This document shows positions 37,078 through 46,899 of a stretch of DNA of 64,000 nucleotides, piece after piece. Made by a program: the position numbers and the translations under genes. The notes beneath the pieces were generated by a model. It worked only from the letters and a program-made list of their open reading frames with translations, made no database searches and was not told the origin of the DNA. Positions within the stretch are counted from its first letter, which is position 1. Each line of letters begins with the position of its first letter. The stretch is from Ornithinimicrobium sp. F0845 (lineage in GTDB: Bacteria > Actinomycetota > Actinomycetes > Actinomycetales > Dermatophilaceae). The stretch is from NCBI RefSeq assembly GCF_023015765.1, contig NZ_JALKAL010000016.1, forward strand, positions 1,965-65,964. Direction: 5' to 3'.

Positions 37078-38727
37078 ATGGATGTCCCACGGATCCCCGG
37101 ATATGACGTGCTCGGCCGCATCGGTGCCGGGTCGAGCGCGCAGGTGTGGCGGGCCCGGCGGGTGGCCGACGACCTCGACGTGGCGCTCAAGGTCGTCCCG
37201 ACGCGCGCCGAGGACGTCTCCGCCGCGCTGCGGGAGGCCGGCGTGCTCGCCCGGGTGCGGCACGAGCACGTCATCCACCTGTATGACGTGCTGCCGGTCC
37301 CCGGGGCCGGTGGCCGTCCCGGTGGGGTCGCCCTGGCGATGGAGCTGGCGGCAGGCGGGTCCCTCGCCGAGGTGCTGGGCGCGCGTGGCCACCTGACGCC
37401 GGGGGAGGTGGTCACCGTCGGGTCGCCGCTGGCCGGCGCCCTGGCCGAGCTGCACCGGGCCGGTGTGGTGCACGGCGACATCGCACCGGGCAACGTGCTG
37501 TTCCGGGAGGACGGGATGCCGCTGCTGGCCGACCTCGGCGTGTCCCGCATCGCGGGGGAGCAACGGACGGACACCTACGGCACCGACGGCATGGTCGCAC
37601 CCGAGGTGCTGGAGGGGTTCGCGCCGACGGCCGAGTCCGACGTCTACGGCCTGGGCGCCCTCGCCTGGCTCTGCCTGGTCGGTGAAACGCCCGGCTGGGC
37701 CGGCACGCGGACCGCGCTCGCGGACCTGCGGCCGGAGCTGCCCGAGCCACTCGTGGCCCTGGTGACCTCGTGCCTGGCCTCCGAGCCGGCCGAGCGGCCC
37801 GACGCCGAGGAGCTCGCGGTGGCGCTGCTCGCGGCGGCGCGGCCCGAGCCGGTGGTGCTGGCCCCCGGCGCCGATCCGGCGGCCGGCCTCACCCAGCGGA
37901 TCCGCTCCGAGCGCCCGGACCCCGACCCGGAGGAGCAGCCGGTCCGGAGCGCGCACCCCCGGGCGCTGCACCGGGCCGAGGGGCGCGTGGCTGTCCGCTC
38001 CGGACGCCCTTCGGTGCGGTGGCTGGTGGCCGGTGCCGGTGCGGCGGTGGTCCTGGTGCTCGCGGTGGCCGGTGCCGTCGGGGCGCTGCTCGGTCCGGAC
38101 GAGCCTGCCGGGGACACGGCGCTTTCCCAGACCGGCGCGGTGGCCGAGGCCGTGAGCCTGGTCGACCCCGGTGACAACGCAGCCACCACGGTCGAGCCCT
38201 CTGAGGCCGGGCGAGAAACCACAGAGACCTCCGTGGCCGAGCCCACGGATCCCGGGCGAGGCCCGGCACGAACCTCCGTGGCTGACGCCACGGAGCCCCG
38301 GTCCAGCACGGCAGAAACCCCCACGGCCGGGACCCCCGCGGCCGGTGCCGTGCTGGATCCGGTGGATGAGCCCCAGGTCGCGGTGCAGCGGTTGCTCGAC
38401 GCGCGGGCTGCCGCGTGGCGGTCCGGTGACGCTGGCGACCTGGCGGAGGCCCTGGCGCCCGGCTCACCGGCTCACGAGCAGGAGCAGGAGTCCCTGTCGG
38501 ACGCGCAGGACCTCAAGGTGAGCTATCGCGAGCTGGTGTTCACGGTCACCGACGCCTCGGTGCTCGCGTCCGGGCCGGATCGTGCGGTGCTCGGTGTGGA
38601 CGTCGAGCGATCTAAATACCTCGAGGTGGGACCGGCGGGCACCCTCCAGCACGAGGCGCGGGCCGACACGGTCGAGGTGGAGCTGCGCCGCGCGGAGGAC
38701 GGGTGGCGGATCTGGGGGTGGGGCTGA
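37078..38727 (+). CDS. membrane-anchored serine/threonine protein kinase
   Basis: A 549-aa Pkn-type kinase. [14 protein letters not shown] is the glycine loop, and Lys38 in VALKVV and the Mg-loop LLADLGVSR (DLG, not DFG) are present. The catalytic loop is [11 protein letters not shown] with Asp134; Gly replaces the Arg of HRD, so activation-loop control is probably atypical. APEVLEG follows. One transmembrane helix lies at about 315-340. A Thr/Glu/Ala/Pro-rich linker and an outer domain of about 120 residues ([20 protein letters not shown] onward, NTF2-like in appearance) follow. Ligand unknown. Confidence 0.9.
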   Translation: MDVPRIPGYDVLGRIGAGSSAQVWRARRVADDLDVALKVVPTRAEDVSAALREAGVLARVRHEHVIHLYDVLPVPGAGGRPGGVALAMELAAGGSLAEVLGARGHLTPGEVVTVGSPLAGALAELHRAGVVHGDIAPGNVLFREDGMPLLADLGVSRIAGEQRTDTYGTDGMVAPEVLEGFAPTAESDVYGLGALAWLCLVGETPGWAGTRTALADLRPELPEPLVALVTSCLASEPAERPDAEELAVALLAAARPEPVVLAPGADPAAGLTQRIRSERPDPDPEEQPVRSAHPRALHRAEGRVAVRSGRPSVRWLVAGAGAAVVLVLAVAGAVGALLGPDEPAGDTALSQTGAVAEAVSLVDPGDNAATTVEPSEAGRETTETSVAEPTDPGRGPARTSVADATEPRSSTAETPTAGTPAAGAVLDPVDEPQVAVQRLLDARAAAWRSGDAGDLAEALAPGSPAHEQEQESLSDAQDLKVSYRELVFTVTDASVLASGPDRAVLGVDVERSKYLEVGPAGTLQHEARADTVEVELRRAEDGWRIWGWG

Positions 38728-38734
38728 GGGTTCC

Positions 38735-39742
38735 CTACATGGCCCGGACGGGTCGTCGCCACGGGCGCGGCATCCGCATCGTCAGGACGCGTCCGGTGGG
38801 CTTGGCGACCTCGGGGCTGGTCAGCGGGTCGCTCCCGTCCTCGTTCGGCGGGGCCACCGGGAAGGCCGGCAACGCCGCCACCAGCTGGAAGGTGCGCTCC
38901 CAGCCCGAGGGAGAGAGCGGGTCGGCGTCCGTGAGGTCGTAGGCGATGAACCACTCGCCGACGATCTCGGCGTCGCGGGGTTGGCGCGAGTGCGTCAGCA
39001 GCGTGGTCACTCGCTCGGAGAAGAGGGAGGCCGCCCACCGCTCGGTGCCGGCGGTGGCCCGGACGAGCTGGCGGTCCGAGACAGGCGGCTCCTGGGTCTC
39101 GGTGTCGAAGGCGGTGAACTCCGCGAAGGGCAGGGGGACCTGCCCGATGCGAACGGCCAGGTAGCGGCAGCTTCCCTCGTCCAGTGGTGTGCCGCCTCCG
39201 CGCGGCTCGCCCGAGCTCCAGCACTCGGTGGCGACGTGACACTGGCGGCCGCCCTGCACCCACGCGACGACGTCCAGCCGCACCCGGTGCTCGTCCAGAC
39301 CGCGACCGAAGATCCGGCCGGGCAGGTCAGCCGGCGTGGCCACCGGCACGGCGTGGAAGCCGTTGTCCCTCGCAAACGACATCAGGCGATAGGGGTCGCG
39401 CCAGCCCTCGGCCAGCTGCCTCACCCGGCGCTGAAGGACCACCCAGCTCAGCCCGAGAGCGAGGGTCGCCAGGAGCGCCGCGGCGGAGAGGCCACCGGTG
39501 TTGCCCCGGTCGGTCAGCTCGAGGATCCCGGCAGCCACGCTGAGGGCCCCGCAGACCAATGTCAGTGCCGCCACGACGCCGACCCAGGTCGACGCTCTCA
39601 GCGCCGGACCCCTGGCCTCGGAGCCATGGGTGTTCTCACCCCGGTCGTCGTGCGCGGTCTCGCGCAGCACGCTCTCGCGCCAGGCTGCGACCTTGCGGGG
39701 CGAGGCCTTCGCCCGCAGCGCGGAATACCTGATCGGGCCCAT
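38735..39742 (-). CDS. hypothetical membrane protein with large cytoplasmic domain
   Basis: A 335-aa protein. Residues 50-105 hold two hydrophobic helices (STWVGVVAALTLVCGALSVA; LSAAALLATLALGLSWVVLQ). The remainder is soluble, with RRVRQLAEGWRDPYRLMSFA and CHVATECWSSGEPRGGGT. I do not recognise a family. Its stop is 7 bp from the kinase stop (convergent). The 39743-39981 gap upstream contains its likely promoter and no further gene; short stretches there resemble nothing known to me. Confidence 0.7.
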   Translation of the reverse strand: MGPIRYSALRAKASPRKVAAWRESVLRETAHDDRGENTHGSEARGPALRASTWVGVVAALTLVCGALSVAAGILELTDRGNTGGLSAAALLATLALGLSWVVLQRRVRQLAEGWRDPYRLMSFARDNGFHAVPVATPADLPGRIFGRGLDEHRVRLDVVAWVQGGRQCHVATECWSSGEPRGGGTPLDEGSCRYLAVRIGQVPLPFAEFTAFDTETQEPPVSDRQLVRATAGTERWAASLFSERVTTLLTHSRQPRDAEIVGEWFIAYDLTDADPLSPSGWERTFQLVAALPAFPVAPPNEDGSDPLTSPEVAKPTGRVLTMRMPRPWRRPVRAM

Positions 39743-39981
39743 GACGCGCTCACACCACCCGTCGACCGAACTGGCCGGGTGGGGCCGGGCGCTGGCCGAC
39801 CGCGGTAGCCGGCCCTACCACTCCTGACACGGGGGTGAGTCCCCGAGACGTACCCATGACCGTACGTTAGCCCCATCAGTCACATGAATCACGCACGCCA
39901 CGCGTGTCACACCGGAGGTCGCCTGCCCCGGCACGACTCCACGACGAGAGGCCGGGCTGCTCGTCCGGCCGCGCGGGTTGC

Positions 39982-41481
39982 TCAGTCCAGGTGGGCGAAC
40001 CGGGGCCACAGGAGGTCCCAGGACTCGCGCGGGCCGTGACAGATCCGCACCGCGACGCCCTGCTCCTCGTTGTCGACCCCGACACCATTGTCGAGCTCGG
40101 CTGCGACGGCACAGTCCTGGAACAGGGTGGCGAGGCGGTCCTGCCCGATCATCACCACCGTGGCGACGTCCGCGTCCGGCCCACCGAGGGAGTGCAGGTG
40201 GTTGTGGCCGCTCACCGGCGCGGGCAGGCCGTGCTCCGGGCCGTAGCGGGCGACGGCCCCGGCCTCGCCGTAGTTGGCGGTGATGACGGCGACCGGCTCG
40301 CCATACTCCTGCACCGCCCGGTCGTAGGTGGAGGCGACCGTGGCCACATGGGCGGACCAACCGACCTGGTCGGCGGCGAGTGGACTGATGGCCGGCAGCG
40401 GGGTGCTGCCCAGGACCGCGAGCGGGATCAGCGGCAGGCCGATGAGCGCGCAGAGCGCGGTGTTGAGGCCGAACGGCACGGCACGCTCCCGGTAGCTCTC
40501 GGTCCGTGCCCCGAGTCGCACGCACCCCGCGGCGAACACCGCCGCCAGCGGCGTCATGAAGTAGTGCGGCTGGGTGCCGCCGATGAACGTGAAGGCGAGC
40601 AGCACCCCGAGGCAGACCAGGAGGAACCGGGCGTGCCGCACCGCCGGGTCGGTCCACAGGTAGCGGACGCCGGCGAGGCACGTGGGCACGAGCGCGGGCC
40701 CGAGGAGGAGGAACAGCAGGGGCCACATCAGCAGGCGCACCTCGCCGGCGTTGCTCTCGCTTAGCGCCGCGCCCATCGCCAGCTGGGGCCAGTCGTTGGC
40801 CGCCTGGTGGAGCAGGTTTGGGCCGGCGACTGCCAAGGACGCCACGACGCCGCCCCAGGCCCACGGGGAGCTCCACACCTGGCGCGGACCCAGCAGCAGG
40901 ACCCCGACGGCGATGGCCAGCGCCAGGACGACCACCAGCCACCGGTTCCAGGTGGTGAGGCCGACGAGGGCGCCCGCCACCAGCCACCAGCGCGGGTCGC
41001 GCAGCGCCGCCCTCGTGGCAGTCACCAGCACGCCCAGCCACAGCGCCAGGTCCAGGGTCGCCGGCAGGAGCACGTGGCCGAACATCAGGACGGAGGCCGT
41101 GCCGGCATAGCCCCACGCCGCGATGACCTGAGCACGCCGACCGCCGCCGAGCTCCCGGGTGAGCAGGGCCAGCAGCACCACGGCCGCACCGGCCGCCAGG
41201 GTCGCCGGGATCCGCAGCGTCCAGACCTCATCGGCGACCACCGCAGCGAACGTGCGCGCCAGCCACGGCGTCAGGAAAGGTTGGTCGGTGTAACCGACCT
41301 CCGCCGGGAGCATCCGGAAGTACAGCTCGTCGCGGTGGTAGCCGTACAGGCCCGAGAACGCCGTGAGGGCGACCATCGCCGCCCCGGCTGCGGCGAGGAC
41401 CGGGACCCAGGCGAACCGCCTGAGCGGTGGTGGCACGACAGCGGCAGGTGGTCGGACGCGGCGTTCCTCGGTCTCAGGCAT
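39982..41481 (-). CDS. glycosyltransferase family 39-like membrane protein
   Basis: A 499-aa polytopic enzyme with about ten to eleven helices. YGYHRDELYFRMLP carries the catalytic DE pair in the first loop, and YTDQPFLTPWLARTF resembles the ArnT/PMT substrate segment, so a lipid-linked sugar donor is expected. The C-terminal 120 residues form an outer domain with two Cys. The ATG at 41481 overlaps the upstream epimerase stop by eight bases (GATGCCTGA), indicating coupled translation. Acceptor unknown. Confidence 0.88.
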   Translation of the reverse strand: MPETEERRVRPPAAVVPPPLRRFAWVPVLAAAGAAMVALTAFSGLYGYHRDELYFRMLPAEVGYTDQPFLTPWLARTFAAVVADEVWTLRIPATLAAGAAVVLLALLTRELGGGRRAQVIAAWGYAGTASVLMFGHVLLPATLDLALWLGVLVTATRAALRDPRWWLVAGALVGLTTWNRWLVVVLALAIAVGVLLLGPRQVWSSPWAWGGVVASLAVAGPNLLHQAANDWPQLAMGAALSESNAGEVRLLMWPLLFLLLGPALVPTCLAGVRYLWTDPAVRHARFLLVCLGVLLAFTFIGGTQPHYFMTPLAAVFAAGCVRLGARTESYRERAVPFGLNTALCALIGLPLIPLAVLGSTPLPAISPLAADQVGWSAHVATVASTYDRAVQEYGEPVAVITANYGEAGAVARYGPEHGLPAPVSGHNHLHSLGGPDADVATVVMIGQDRLATLFQDCAVAAELDNGVGVDNEEQGVAVRICHGPRESWDLLWPRFAHLD

Positions 41482-42412
41482 CGTCTCCCGTGACCCAGGA
41501 CACGGCGTCGGCGAGCCGGGGGTGAGCAAACGCGAAGCCGCTCTCGAGGAGCACCGTCGGCAGCACGCGCATACTGCCCAGCACCTCGCTGGCCATCTCC
41601 CCGAGCGCCAGGCGCAGGGCGATCGTGGGCGCGGGGACCACGGCGGGCCGGTGCAGGTCGGCGGCGAGCGCCCGGACCACCTCGTGCTGCGGCGCCGGCT
41701 CCGGCCCGGTGAGGTTGACGGGGCCGGTGATCTCCGGGTGGTCGATCAGCCACAGGACAGCGGCGACGTGGTCGGGCAGCGAGATCCACGACCAGTACTG
41801 CTCGCCGCTGCCCAACCGACCGCCCAGGCCGGCCTTGAGCACCGGCAGCAGCCGGGCGAGGGCACCGCCGGAGCGGCTCAGCACGATCCCGGTGCGGAGG
41901 TGCGCGACCCGGAGGCCGGCCTCCTGCGCGCTCCAGGTCGCCTGCTCCCAGTCGTGGGCCAGCTCGGCGACGAAGCCGGTGCCGGGCGGGCTCGCCTCGG
42001 TGAGCGTCGAGTCGCCACGTGAGCCATAGATGCCGATCGCGGAGCCGGAGAGCAGGCGCGGCCGGTGCGGGAGCCTGGCCAGGGTGCTGCTCAGCACCCG
42101 GGTGTTGCCGACCCGCGACCGGACCAGCTCGCTCTTGTAGCGCGCGGTCCAGCGACGACTGCCCAGATTGGCGCCGGCGAGGTTGACGACTGCGGTGACC
42201 TCGTCGAGGGCGTGCGGGTCGCGCAGCCCTGTGTCCGTGTCCCAGCGGGCCTCCGTCACCCCGGTCGGCAGGTCGCCGGCCGGGTCGCGTCTGACCAGGT
42301 GCACCACCCCGTCGCCGCGGGCCCGGAGTGCGGCGGACAGCGCGGAGCCGAGCATCCCGCTCGAGCCGGTGATGGCTACCAGGTGCTGCGGGGTGCTCGG
42401 CTCCGACGACAC
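41474..42412 (-). CDS. TIGR01777 family epimerase
   Basis: A 312-aa NAD-dependent epimerase-like protein. LVAITGSSGMLGSALSAAL is the cofactor loop. NLAGANLGSRRWT, SGSAIGIYGSRGD, GLGGRLGSGEQYWSWISLPD and the C-terminal DUF1731 (VLPTVLLESGFAFAHPRLAD) define the family. It is the second member in the window and, unlike the 17-18 kb copy, is intact and free-standing. In Mycobacterium a homologue (Rv2216) sits between sucB/dlaT and lipB, as here. Confidence 0.93.
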   Translation of the reverse strand: MSSEPSTPQHLVAITGSSGMLGSALSAALRARGDGVVHLVRRDPAGDLPTGVTEARWDTDTGLRDPHALDEVTAVVNLAGANLGSRRWTARYKSELVRSRVGNTRVLSSTLARLPHRPRLLSGSAIGIYGSRGDSTLTEASPPGTGFVAELAHDWEQATWSAQEAGLRVAHLRTGIVLSRSGGALARLLPVLKAGLGGRLGSGEQYWSWISLPDHVAAVLWLIDHPEITGPVNLTGPEPAPQHEVVRALAADLHRPAVVPAPTIALRLALGEMASEVLGSMRVLPTVLLESGFAFAHPRLADAVSWVTGDDA

Positions 42413-42460
42413 GGTGTGTCCGCCTCTCGCTGAGGGACCTGACGAGAGGCCCGGGGTGGG

Positions 42461-44383
42461 TCAGACCTCGAAGGATCCTTCCTCGAGGCGCTCCTTGATG
42501 GTCCCGAGGAACCGGGCCGCGTCGGCCCCGTCCACGATGCGGTGGTCGTAGGTCAGCGCCAGGTAGACCATCGAGCGGATGGCGATGGTCTCGCCGCCGT
42601 CCTCGTCCACCACGACGACCGGCCGCTTGACGACCGAGCCGGTGCCGAGGATCGCCACCTGCGGCTGGTTGATGATCGGGGTGTCGAACAGCGCGCCGCG
42701 ACTGCCGGTGTTGGTGATGGTGAAGGTGCCGCCACCCAACTCGTCCGGCATCACCTTGTTGGTGCGGGTGCGCTCGGCCAGGTCCGCGACCTTGCGGGAG
42801 ATCCCCGCGATGTTCAGGTCGCCGGCGTCCTTGATGACCGGGACGATCAGGCCCTTCTCTGTGTCCACCGCGATGCCGACGTTCTCGGTCGGGTGATAGA
42901 TGATCTCCTCGCCCTCGAGGCTGGCATTGACGTTGGGGTGCACCTTCAGCGCCTCGACCGCGGCCAGCACGAAGAACGGCATGAACGAGAGCTTGACGCC
43001 CTCGCGTGCCAGGAAGTCGTCCTTGGTCTTGTTGCGCAGCCGGGCGACCTTGGTGAGATCGACCTCGACGACCGTCGTCAGCTGGGCACTGACCTGCAGG
43101 GACTCGACCATGCGGGTCGCGATGACCTTGCGCAGTCGCGACATCTTCTCCGTGGTGCCGCGCTTCGGCGAGGCCGCGACCTGCGGCCCCGGAGCCGACG
43201 CCGCGGGGGCGGATGGCGCCGCGGGTGCGGACGGCGCGGCGGCGGGCGCGGCCGGTGCAGCCTTCGCGGCTTCCTCCGCCTGGCGTGCCGCATCGAGCAC
43301 GTCCTGCTTGCGGATGCGACCACCGACGCCGGTGCCGGTCAGGCTGTTGAGGTCGACCTTGTGCTGGGCCGCGAGCTTGCGGACCAGCGGGGTCACGTAG
43401 GCGCTGACGTCGTCGCCGGACTTCGCCGCGGGCGCTGCCTCGTCCTTGGGGGCCTCTGCCTTCGGTGCCTCTGCCTTCGGTGCCTCCGGCTCCTGCGCGG
43501 GCGGTGCCTCCTGAGCCGGGGCGGCCTCCGCCTCGCTCTGGTCCGCCGACTGCTTGGCGGCCTCCTCGTGCAGCTTGTCGTCCTCGGCGAGGTCCGGGGT
43601 CTCCTCGGCCGGCGCCTGCTCCTCGGCCTGCTCCTCGGACGGCTCGGACTCTGCCGCCGGCTCTTCAGCGGCCGGAGTGGACCCGCCGCCCCCGCCGGAG
43701 CCGCCGACCACGGCCAGCGGGCCGCCGACCTCGACCGTCTCGTCCTCCTGGGCCAGGATCTTGGTCAGGGTCCCCGCGACGGGGGAGGGGATCTCGGTGT
43801 CGACCTTGTCGGTGGAGACCTCCAGGAGGGGCTCGTCCACCTCGACGGTGTCACCCTCGGCCTTCAGCCACCGCGTCACGGTGCCCTCGGTGACGGACTC
43901 ACCGAGCGCCGGCATGGTGACCGTCTCACCCTCGCCGTCGCCCTCGCCGCCCGCGCTGTCCCCGCTGCCGTCGCTCTCCGCTGCGGCCGGCTCCTCGGCC
44001 TGCTCCGGCTCCTCCGCCGGGGCCTCGTCCGCCGGCTCGTCCTCCGCCGATGCCTCCTCAGCGGGTGCTTCGTCGGTGGGAGCCTCCTCGGCCTCGCTGC
44101 CGGAGGACGCCTCGTCGCTGTCGTCGCCGGAGCCACCGCCCTCGGAGCCGTCGCCGATCACGGCCAGGTCACCGCCGACCTCGACGGTGTCGTCCTCCTC
44201 GGCAAGGATCTCCTGGAGCACGCCGGCGATCGGTGACGGGATCTCGGTGTCGACCTTGTCGGTGGAGACTTCCAGCAGGGGCTCGTCGACCTCAACGGTG
44301 TCACCCACGTTCTTCAGCCAGCGGGTCACGGTGCCCTCGGTGACGGACTCACCCAGGGCCGGCATGGTCACGCGTTCAGACAT
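42461..44383 (-). CDS. sucB: dihydrolipoamide acyltransferase E2 of 2-oxoacid dehydrogenase
   Basis: A 640-aa E2 protein with two lipoyl domains (lipoyl Lys43 and Lys193, both in [12 protein letters not shown]), each followed by long Glu/Ala/Pro linkers. The E3-binding domain is near residues 325-370 ([32 protein letters not shown]). The catalytic domain starts near 410 and contains His614 in [15 protein letters not shown]. In actinobacteria this protein (DlaT/SucB) serves pyruvate and possibly 2-oxoglutarate complexes, so the substrate is not settled by sequence. lpd lies directly upstream and lipB downstream. Confidence 0.94.
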   Translation of the reverse strand: MSERVTMPALGESVTEGTVTRWLKNVGDTVEVDEPLLEVSTDKVDTEIPSPIAGVLQEILAEEDDTVEVGGDLAVIGDGSEGGGSGDDSDEASSGSEAEEAPTDEAPAEEASAEDEPADEAPAEEPEQAEEPAAAESDGSGDSAGGEGDGEGETVTMPALGESVTEGTVTRWLKAEGDTVEVDEPLLEVSTDKVDTEIPSPVAGTLTKILAQEDETVEVGGPLAVVGGSGGGGGSTPAAEEPAAESEPSEEQAEEQAPAEETPDLAEDDKLHEEAAKQSADQSEAEAAPAQEAPPAQEPEAPKAEAPKAEAPKDEAAPAAKSGDDVSAYVTPLVRKLAAQHKVDLNSLTGTGVGGRIRKQDVLDAARQAEEAAKAAPAAPAAAPSAPAAPSAPAASAPGPQVAASPKRGTTEKMSRLRKVIATRMVESLQVSAQLTTVVEVDLTKVARLRNKTKDDFLAREGVKLSFMPFFVLAAVEALKVHPNVNASLEGEEIIYHPTENVGIAVDTEKGLIVPVIKDAGDLNIAGISRKVADLAERTRTNKVMPDELGGGTFTITNTGSRGALFDTPIINQPQVAILGTGSVVKRPVVVVDEDGGETIAIRSMVYLALTYDHRIVDGADAARFLGTIKERLEEGSFEV

Positions 44384-44460
44384 TCGACGTCTCCTCGTCC
44401 GGGGCCTTGCAGTCTACGGATACTCCTGCCGTCTGGCAGGACGGGTGTGGTGGTGTTGCC

Positions 44461-45849
44461 TCAGGCATGGGCGTGCAGCGGCTTGCCCGCCAGCGCCAGG
44501 TGGGCCTCGCCCAGTGCCTCGTTCTGGGTGGGGTGTGCGTGGATGAGCTGCGCCACATCGTCCGGCAGTGCCTCCCAGTTGTAGATGAGTTGGGCCTCGC
44601 CCACCTGCTCGCCCATCCTGGCACCCACCATGTGCACGCCGACCACGGCCCCGCCCTCGGCGCGGACCAGCTTGACGAAGCCGGCGGTGCCTAGGATCTG
44701 GGACTTGCCGTTGCCACCCAGGTTGTACTCGTAGGTGGTCACCTCGCCGTGCTTGTCCCGGGCCTGGGCCTCGGTGAGGCCGACGGAGGCGATCTCGGGG
44801 TCGCAGTAGGTCACGCGCGGGATGCCCGCCTCGTCGATCGGGGTCGGCTCGAGACCGGCGATCTCCTCGGCCACGAAGATGCCCTGCGCGAAGCCGCGGT
44901 GCGCCAGCTGGAGCCCGGGGACGATGTCTCCCACGGCATACAGCCCGTCGACACCGGTCCGGCAGCGCTCGTCGGTGGTGACGAAGCCGCGGTCCAGGGT
45001 GACCCCGGCCTCCTCGTAGCCCAGGCCGTCGGTGACCGGGCCGCGCCCCACCGCGACCAGCAGCAGGTCGGCCTCGATCGGCTCGCCCGACTCCAGCGAG
45101 ACCTGCACGCCGCCATCGTCCTGCGTCGCGCCGGTGAACTTCACGCCGGTCCGGACCGTGATCTTGCGCTTCTTGAACGCCCGCTCGAGCGTCTTGGAGA
45201 CCGCCTCGTCCTCGGCGGCGACCAGCCGCGGGAGAGCCTCCACCACGGTGACCTCGGCGCCGAAGGAGGCGAACACCGAGGCGAACTCGACGCCGATGAC
45301 ACCGCCGCCGAGGACGACCACGCGCTGCGGCAGCTCGGCCAGGGTCATCGCCTGGTCGCTGGTGATGATGCGACCGCCGATCTCCAGGCCGGGGATGGTG
45401 CGGGCGTAGGAGCCCGTCGCCAGCACGACGTTCTTGCCGGTGAGGGTGCGGTCCCCGACCTGCACGATGGTGGGGGAGGTCAGCTGACCCAGCCCCTCGA
45501 CATACTCGATGGTCGCGGAGCTGACCAGACCCTGCAGGCCCTTGTGCAGCCGGCCGACCACCCCGTCCTTGTAGGTATGCACCGTGGCGAGGTCGATGGA
45601 GTCGAGCGTGGTGTTGACGCCGAACTTCGCGCTCTCGCGGGCGGAGTCGGCGACCTCGGCCGCGTGCAGGAGCGCCTTGGTGGGGATGCAGCCGCGGTGC
45701 AGGCAGGTGCCACCGAGCTTGTCCTTCTCGACGAGGGCGACCTTCAGGCCCAGCTGGGCGGCGCGCAGGGCGCACGAGTAGCCGCCGCTGCCACCACCCA
45801 GGATCACGACATCGAAGGTGTGGTCAGCATCAGGGGGGGTCTCTGCCAT
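44461..45849 (-). CDS. lpdA: dihydrolipoyl dehydrogenase (E3)
   Basis: A 462-aa flavoprotein disulfide oxidoreductase. FAD motif ILGGGSGGYSCALRAA, redox disulfide Cys49-Cys54 in GGTCLHRGCIPTK, NAD motif VVVLGGGVIGVEFASVF, and the C-terminal His-Glu pair in HAHPTQNEALGEA. It reoxidises the lipoyl arms of the E2 encoded 77 bp downstream. A small hairpin CCTGCC/GGCAGG (44425-44440) and a TAGACT-like -10 (44416-44411) in the gap suggest sucB also has its own promoter. Start ATG at 45849. Confidence 0.96.
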   Translation of the reverse strand: MAETPPDADHTFDVVILGGGSGGYSCALRAAQLGLKVALVEKDKLGGTCLHRGCIPTKALLHAAEVADSARESAKFGVNTTLDSIDLATVHTYKDGVVGRLHKGLQGLVSSATIEYVEGLGQLTSPTIVQVGDRTLTGKNVVLATGSYARTIPGLEIGGRIITSDQAMTLAELPQRVVVLGGGVIGVEFASVFASFGAEVTVVEALPRLVAAEDEAVSKTLERAFKKRKITVRTGVKFTGATQDDGGVQVSLESGEPIEADLLLVAVGRGPVTDGLGYEEAGVTLDRGFVTTDERCRTGVDGLYAVGDIVPGLQLAHRGFAQGIFVAEEIAGLEPTPIDEAGIPRVTYCDPEIASVGLTEAQARDKHGEVTTYEYNLGGNGKSQILGTAGFVKLVRAEGGAVVGVHMVGARMGEQVGEAQLIYNWEALPDDVAQLIHAHPTQNEALGEAHLALAGKPLHAHA

Positions 45850-45904
45850 GTGAGCATCTTGTCAAACACTGGGCCAGCCGACCACCGAGGGTAATCTCGC
45901 CCCT

Positions 45905-46258
45905 ATGGCGTGGTGGAGACGACGGAAGAACCAGGCGACGAGCGGGGGCGGCGCGGAGGCCGGTGGCCGCAAGGACGGGCCCTCGATGGCGATCGATCAC
46001 AAGGCCGTGCGCGCCTACACGGAGGGGTGGGTGGCCAGCCACAAGGGCGTCGAGGCGTATGTCGAGCCGGCCACCAACGTGAGCACCACGACGCTGATCC
46101 TCATCGCGACCGACGGCGAGTGGACGCGCCGGGCGGTCGGCACGCCCAAGGCGGGGTTCGAGCTCGGCCGCCTGCTCGGCATCCCGGTGTATGACGTGAA
46201 CCAGACCGGCTACCCGGCCCGGATGCGGGAGTGGAACCGGCGCCACAAGCAGCGCTGA
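45905..46258 (+). CDS. conserved actinobacterial hypothetical protein
   Basis: A 117-aa protein. A basic, Gly-rich N-terminus (WWRRRKNQATSGGG) precedes a compact domain: HKAVRAYTEGWVASHKGVEA, STTTLILIATDGEWTRRAVG, GRLLGIPVYDVNQTGYP. Homologues near lpd are sometimes labelled oxidoreductase, but no cofactor motif is visible and I assign none. TAATCT (45892-45897) ends 8 nt before the ATG, so the transcript is probably leaderless. It is divergent from lpd. Confidence 0.75.
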   Translation: MAWWRRRKNQATSGGGAEAGGRKDGPSMAIDHKAVRAYTEGWVASHKGVEAYVEPATNVSTTTLILIATDGEWTRRAVGTPKAGFELGRLLGIPVYDVNQTGYPARMREWNRRHKQR

Positions 46259-46340
46259 GCCGCCCTGGCGGATAAGGGGTCGTGCCGACGCCCGGTCCGT
46301 GACAGGCTGACCGCAACGGACGACTACCTGGAGGTGGCCC

Positions 46341-46550
46341 ATGACGCAGGACAAGCCGACGGACCAGAGCAGCGGCAGCGCGCACGTCGAGGACGACGTC
46401 AAGCGCAAGTTCCGCGAGGCGCTGGAGAAGAAGCAGGGCCACGGGGGCAAGGACGTCTCGGACCACTCCGAGCACGGCAAGGTGGATCACGCGGCCCGCG
46501 CCAAGACCTCCGGTGCCCAGCAGATGTTCCGGCGCAAGAGCGGCGGCTGA
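46341..46550 (+). CDS. DUF5302 family protein
   Basis: A 69-aa hydrophilic protein with the family pattern VKRKFREALEKK, GKVDHAARAKTSGAQQMFRR and KSGG at the end. The charge pattern suggests a disordered or small helical protein; function unknown. A GGAGG eight bases before the ATG gives a clear start. It lies 82 bp after the previous gene and is followed by a strong terminator. Confidence 0.85.
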   Translation: MTQDKPTDQSSGSAHVEDDVKRKFREALEKKQGHGGKDVSDHSEHGKVDHAARAKTSGAQQMFRRKSGG

Positions 46551-46610
46551 GCCGCACGAGGGTGCCGTCGGGCGTGGGCGCCCCACGGGACGCTCAGCCC
46601 CTTCGCGACG

Positions 46611-46643
46611 GGTGCCCCGGGTCCTGATCGGACCCGGGGCACC
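46611..46643 (+). terminator. 14-bp stem terminator
   Basis: GGTGCCCCGGGTCC pairs with GGACCCGGGGCACC around TGATC, 60 bp beyond the DUF5302 stop. There is no T-run, as is common in high-GC actinobacteria. The 46551-46896 gap holds this terminator and two repeat arrays but no gene. Confidence 0.85.
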
Positions 46644-46662
46644 GGTGTGTCGAGCTCCCATG

Positions 46663-46718
46663 TGTTGCCGGAACGCCCCCTCTGTGGCCCGAACGTTCCC
46701 TCCGTTGCCGAAAACGGC
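46663..46718 (+). repeat. 20-bp tandem repeat (GTGGC-ACGTTCC family)
   Basis: Three units begin at 46663, 46683 and 46703 (TGTTGCCGGAACGCCCCCTC, TGTGGCCCGAACGTTCCCTC, then CGTTGCCGAAAACGGC). The period is exactly 20 bp. The word GTGGC...ACGTTCC also builds the array at 21.9-22.1 kb, so the two loci appear related. Confidence 0.75.
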
Positions 46719-46817
46719 TGTGCGAGATCGGCGCCCCAGCGCTGAATCGGCACGAGACGGGGTGCCGGCGAGGCTGGGCCGCGCGCGGGCCGAGCCTCGG
46801 ATGGGGACTGGCTGAGC

Positions 46818-46899
46818 GTCAGACGGAGGACGACGCCGTCAGGGACGGGACGGCGCGGTCAGGGGCGGACAACGCCGTCAGGGGCGGACGGGGCCGTCA
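46818..46899 (-). repeat. 19-20-bp tandem repeat spanning the pepA stop
   Basis: On the minus strand, units start with the TGA stop of pepA and repeat: TGACGGCCCCGTCCGCCCC, TGACGGCGTTGTCCGCCCC, then TGACCGCGCCG and TGACGGCGTCG units, ending TGACGC. The spacing of TGA is 19, 19, 20 and 20 bp, which places stops in all three frames. Confidence 0.9.
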
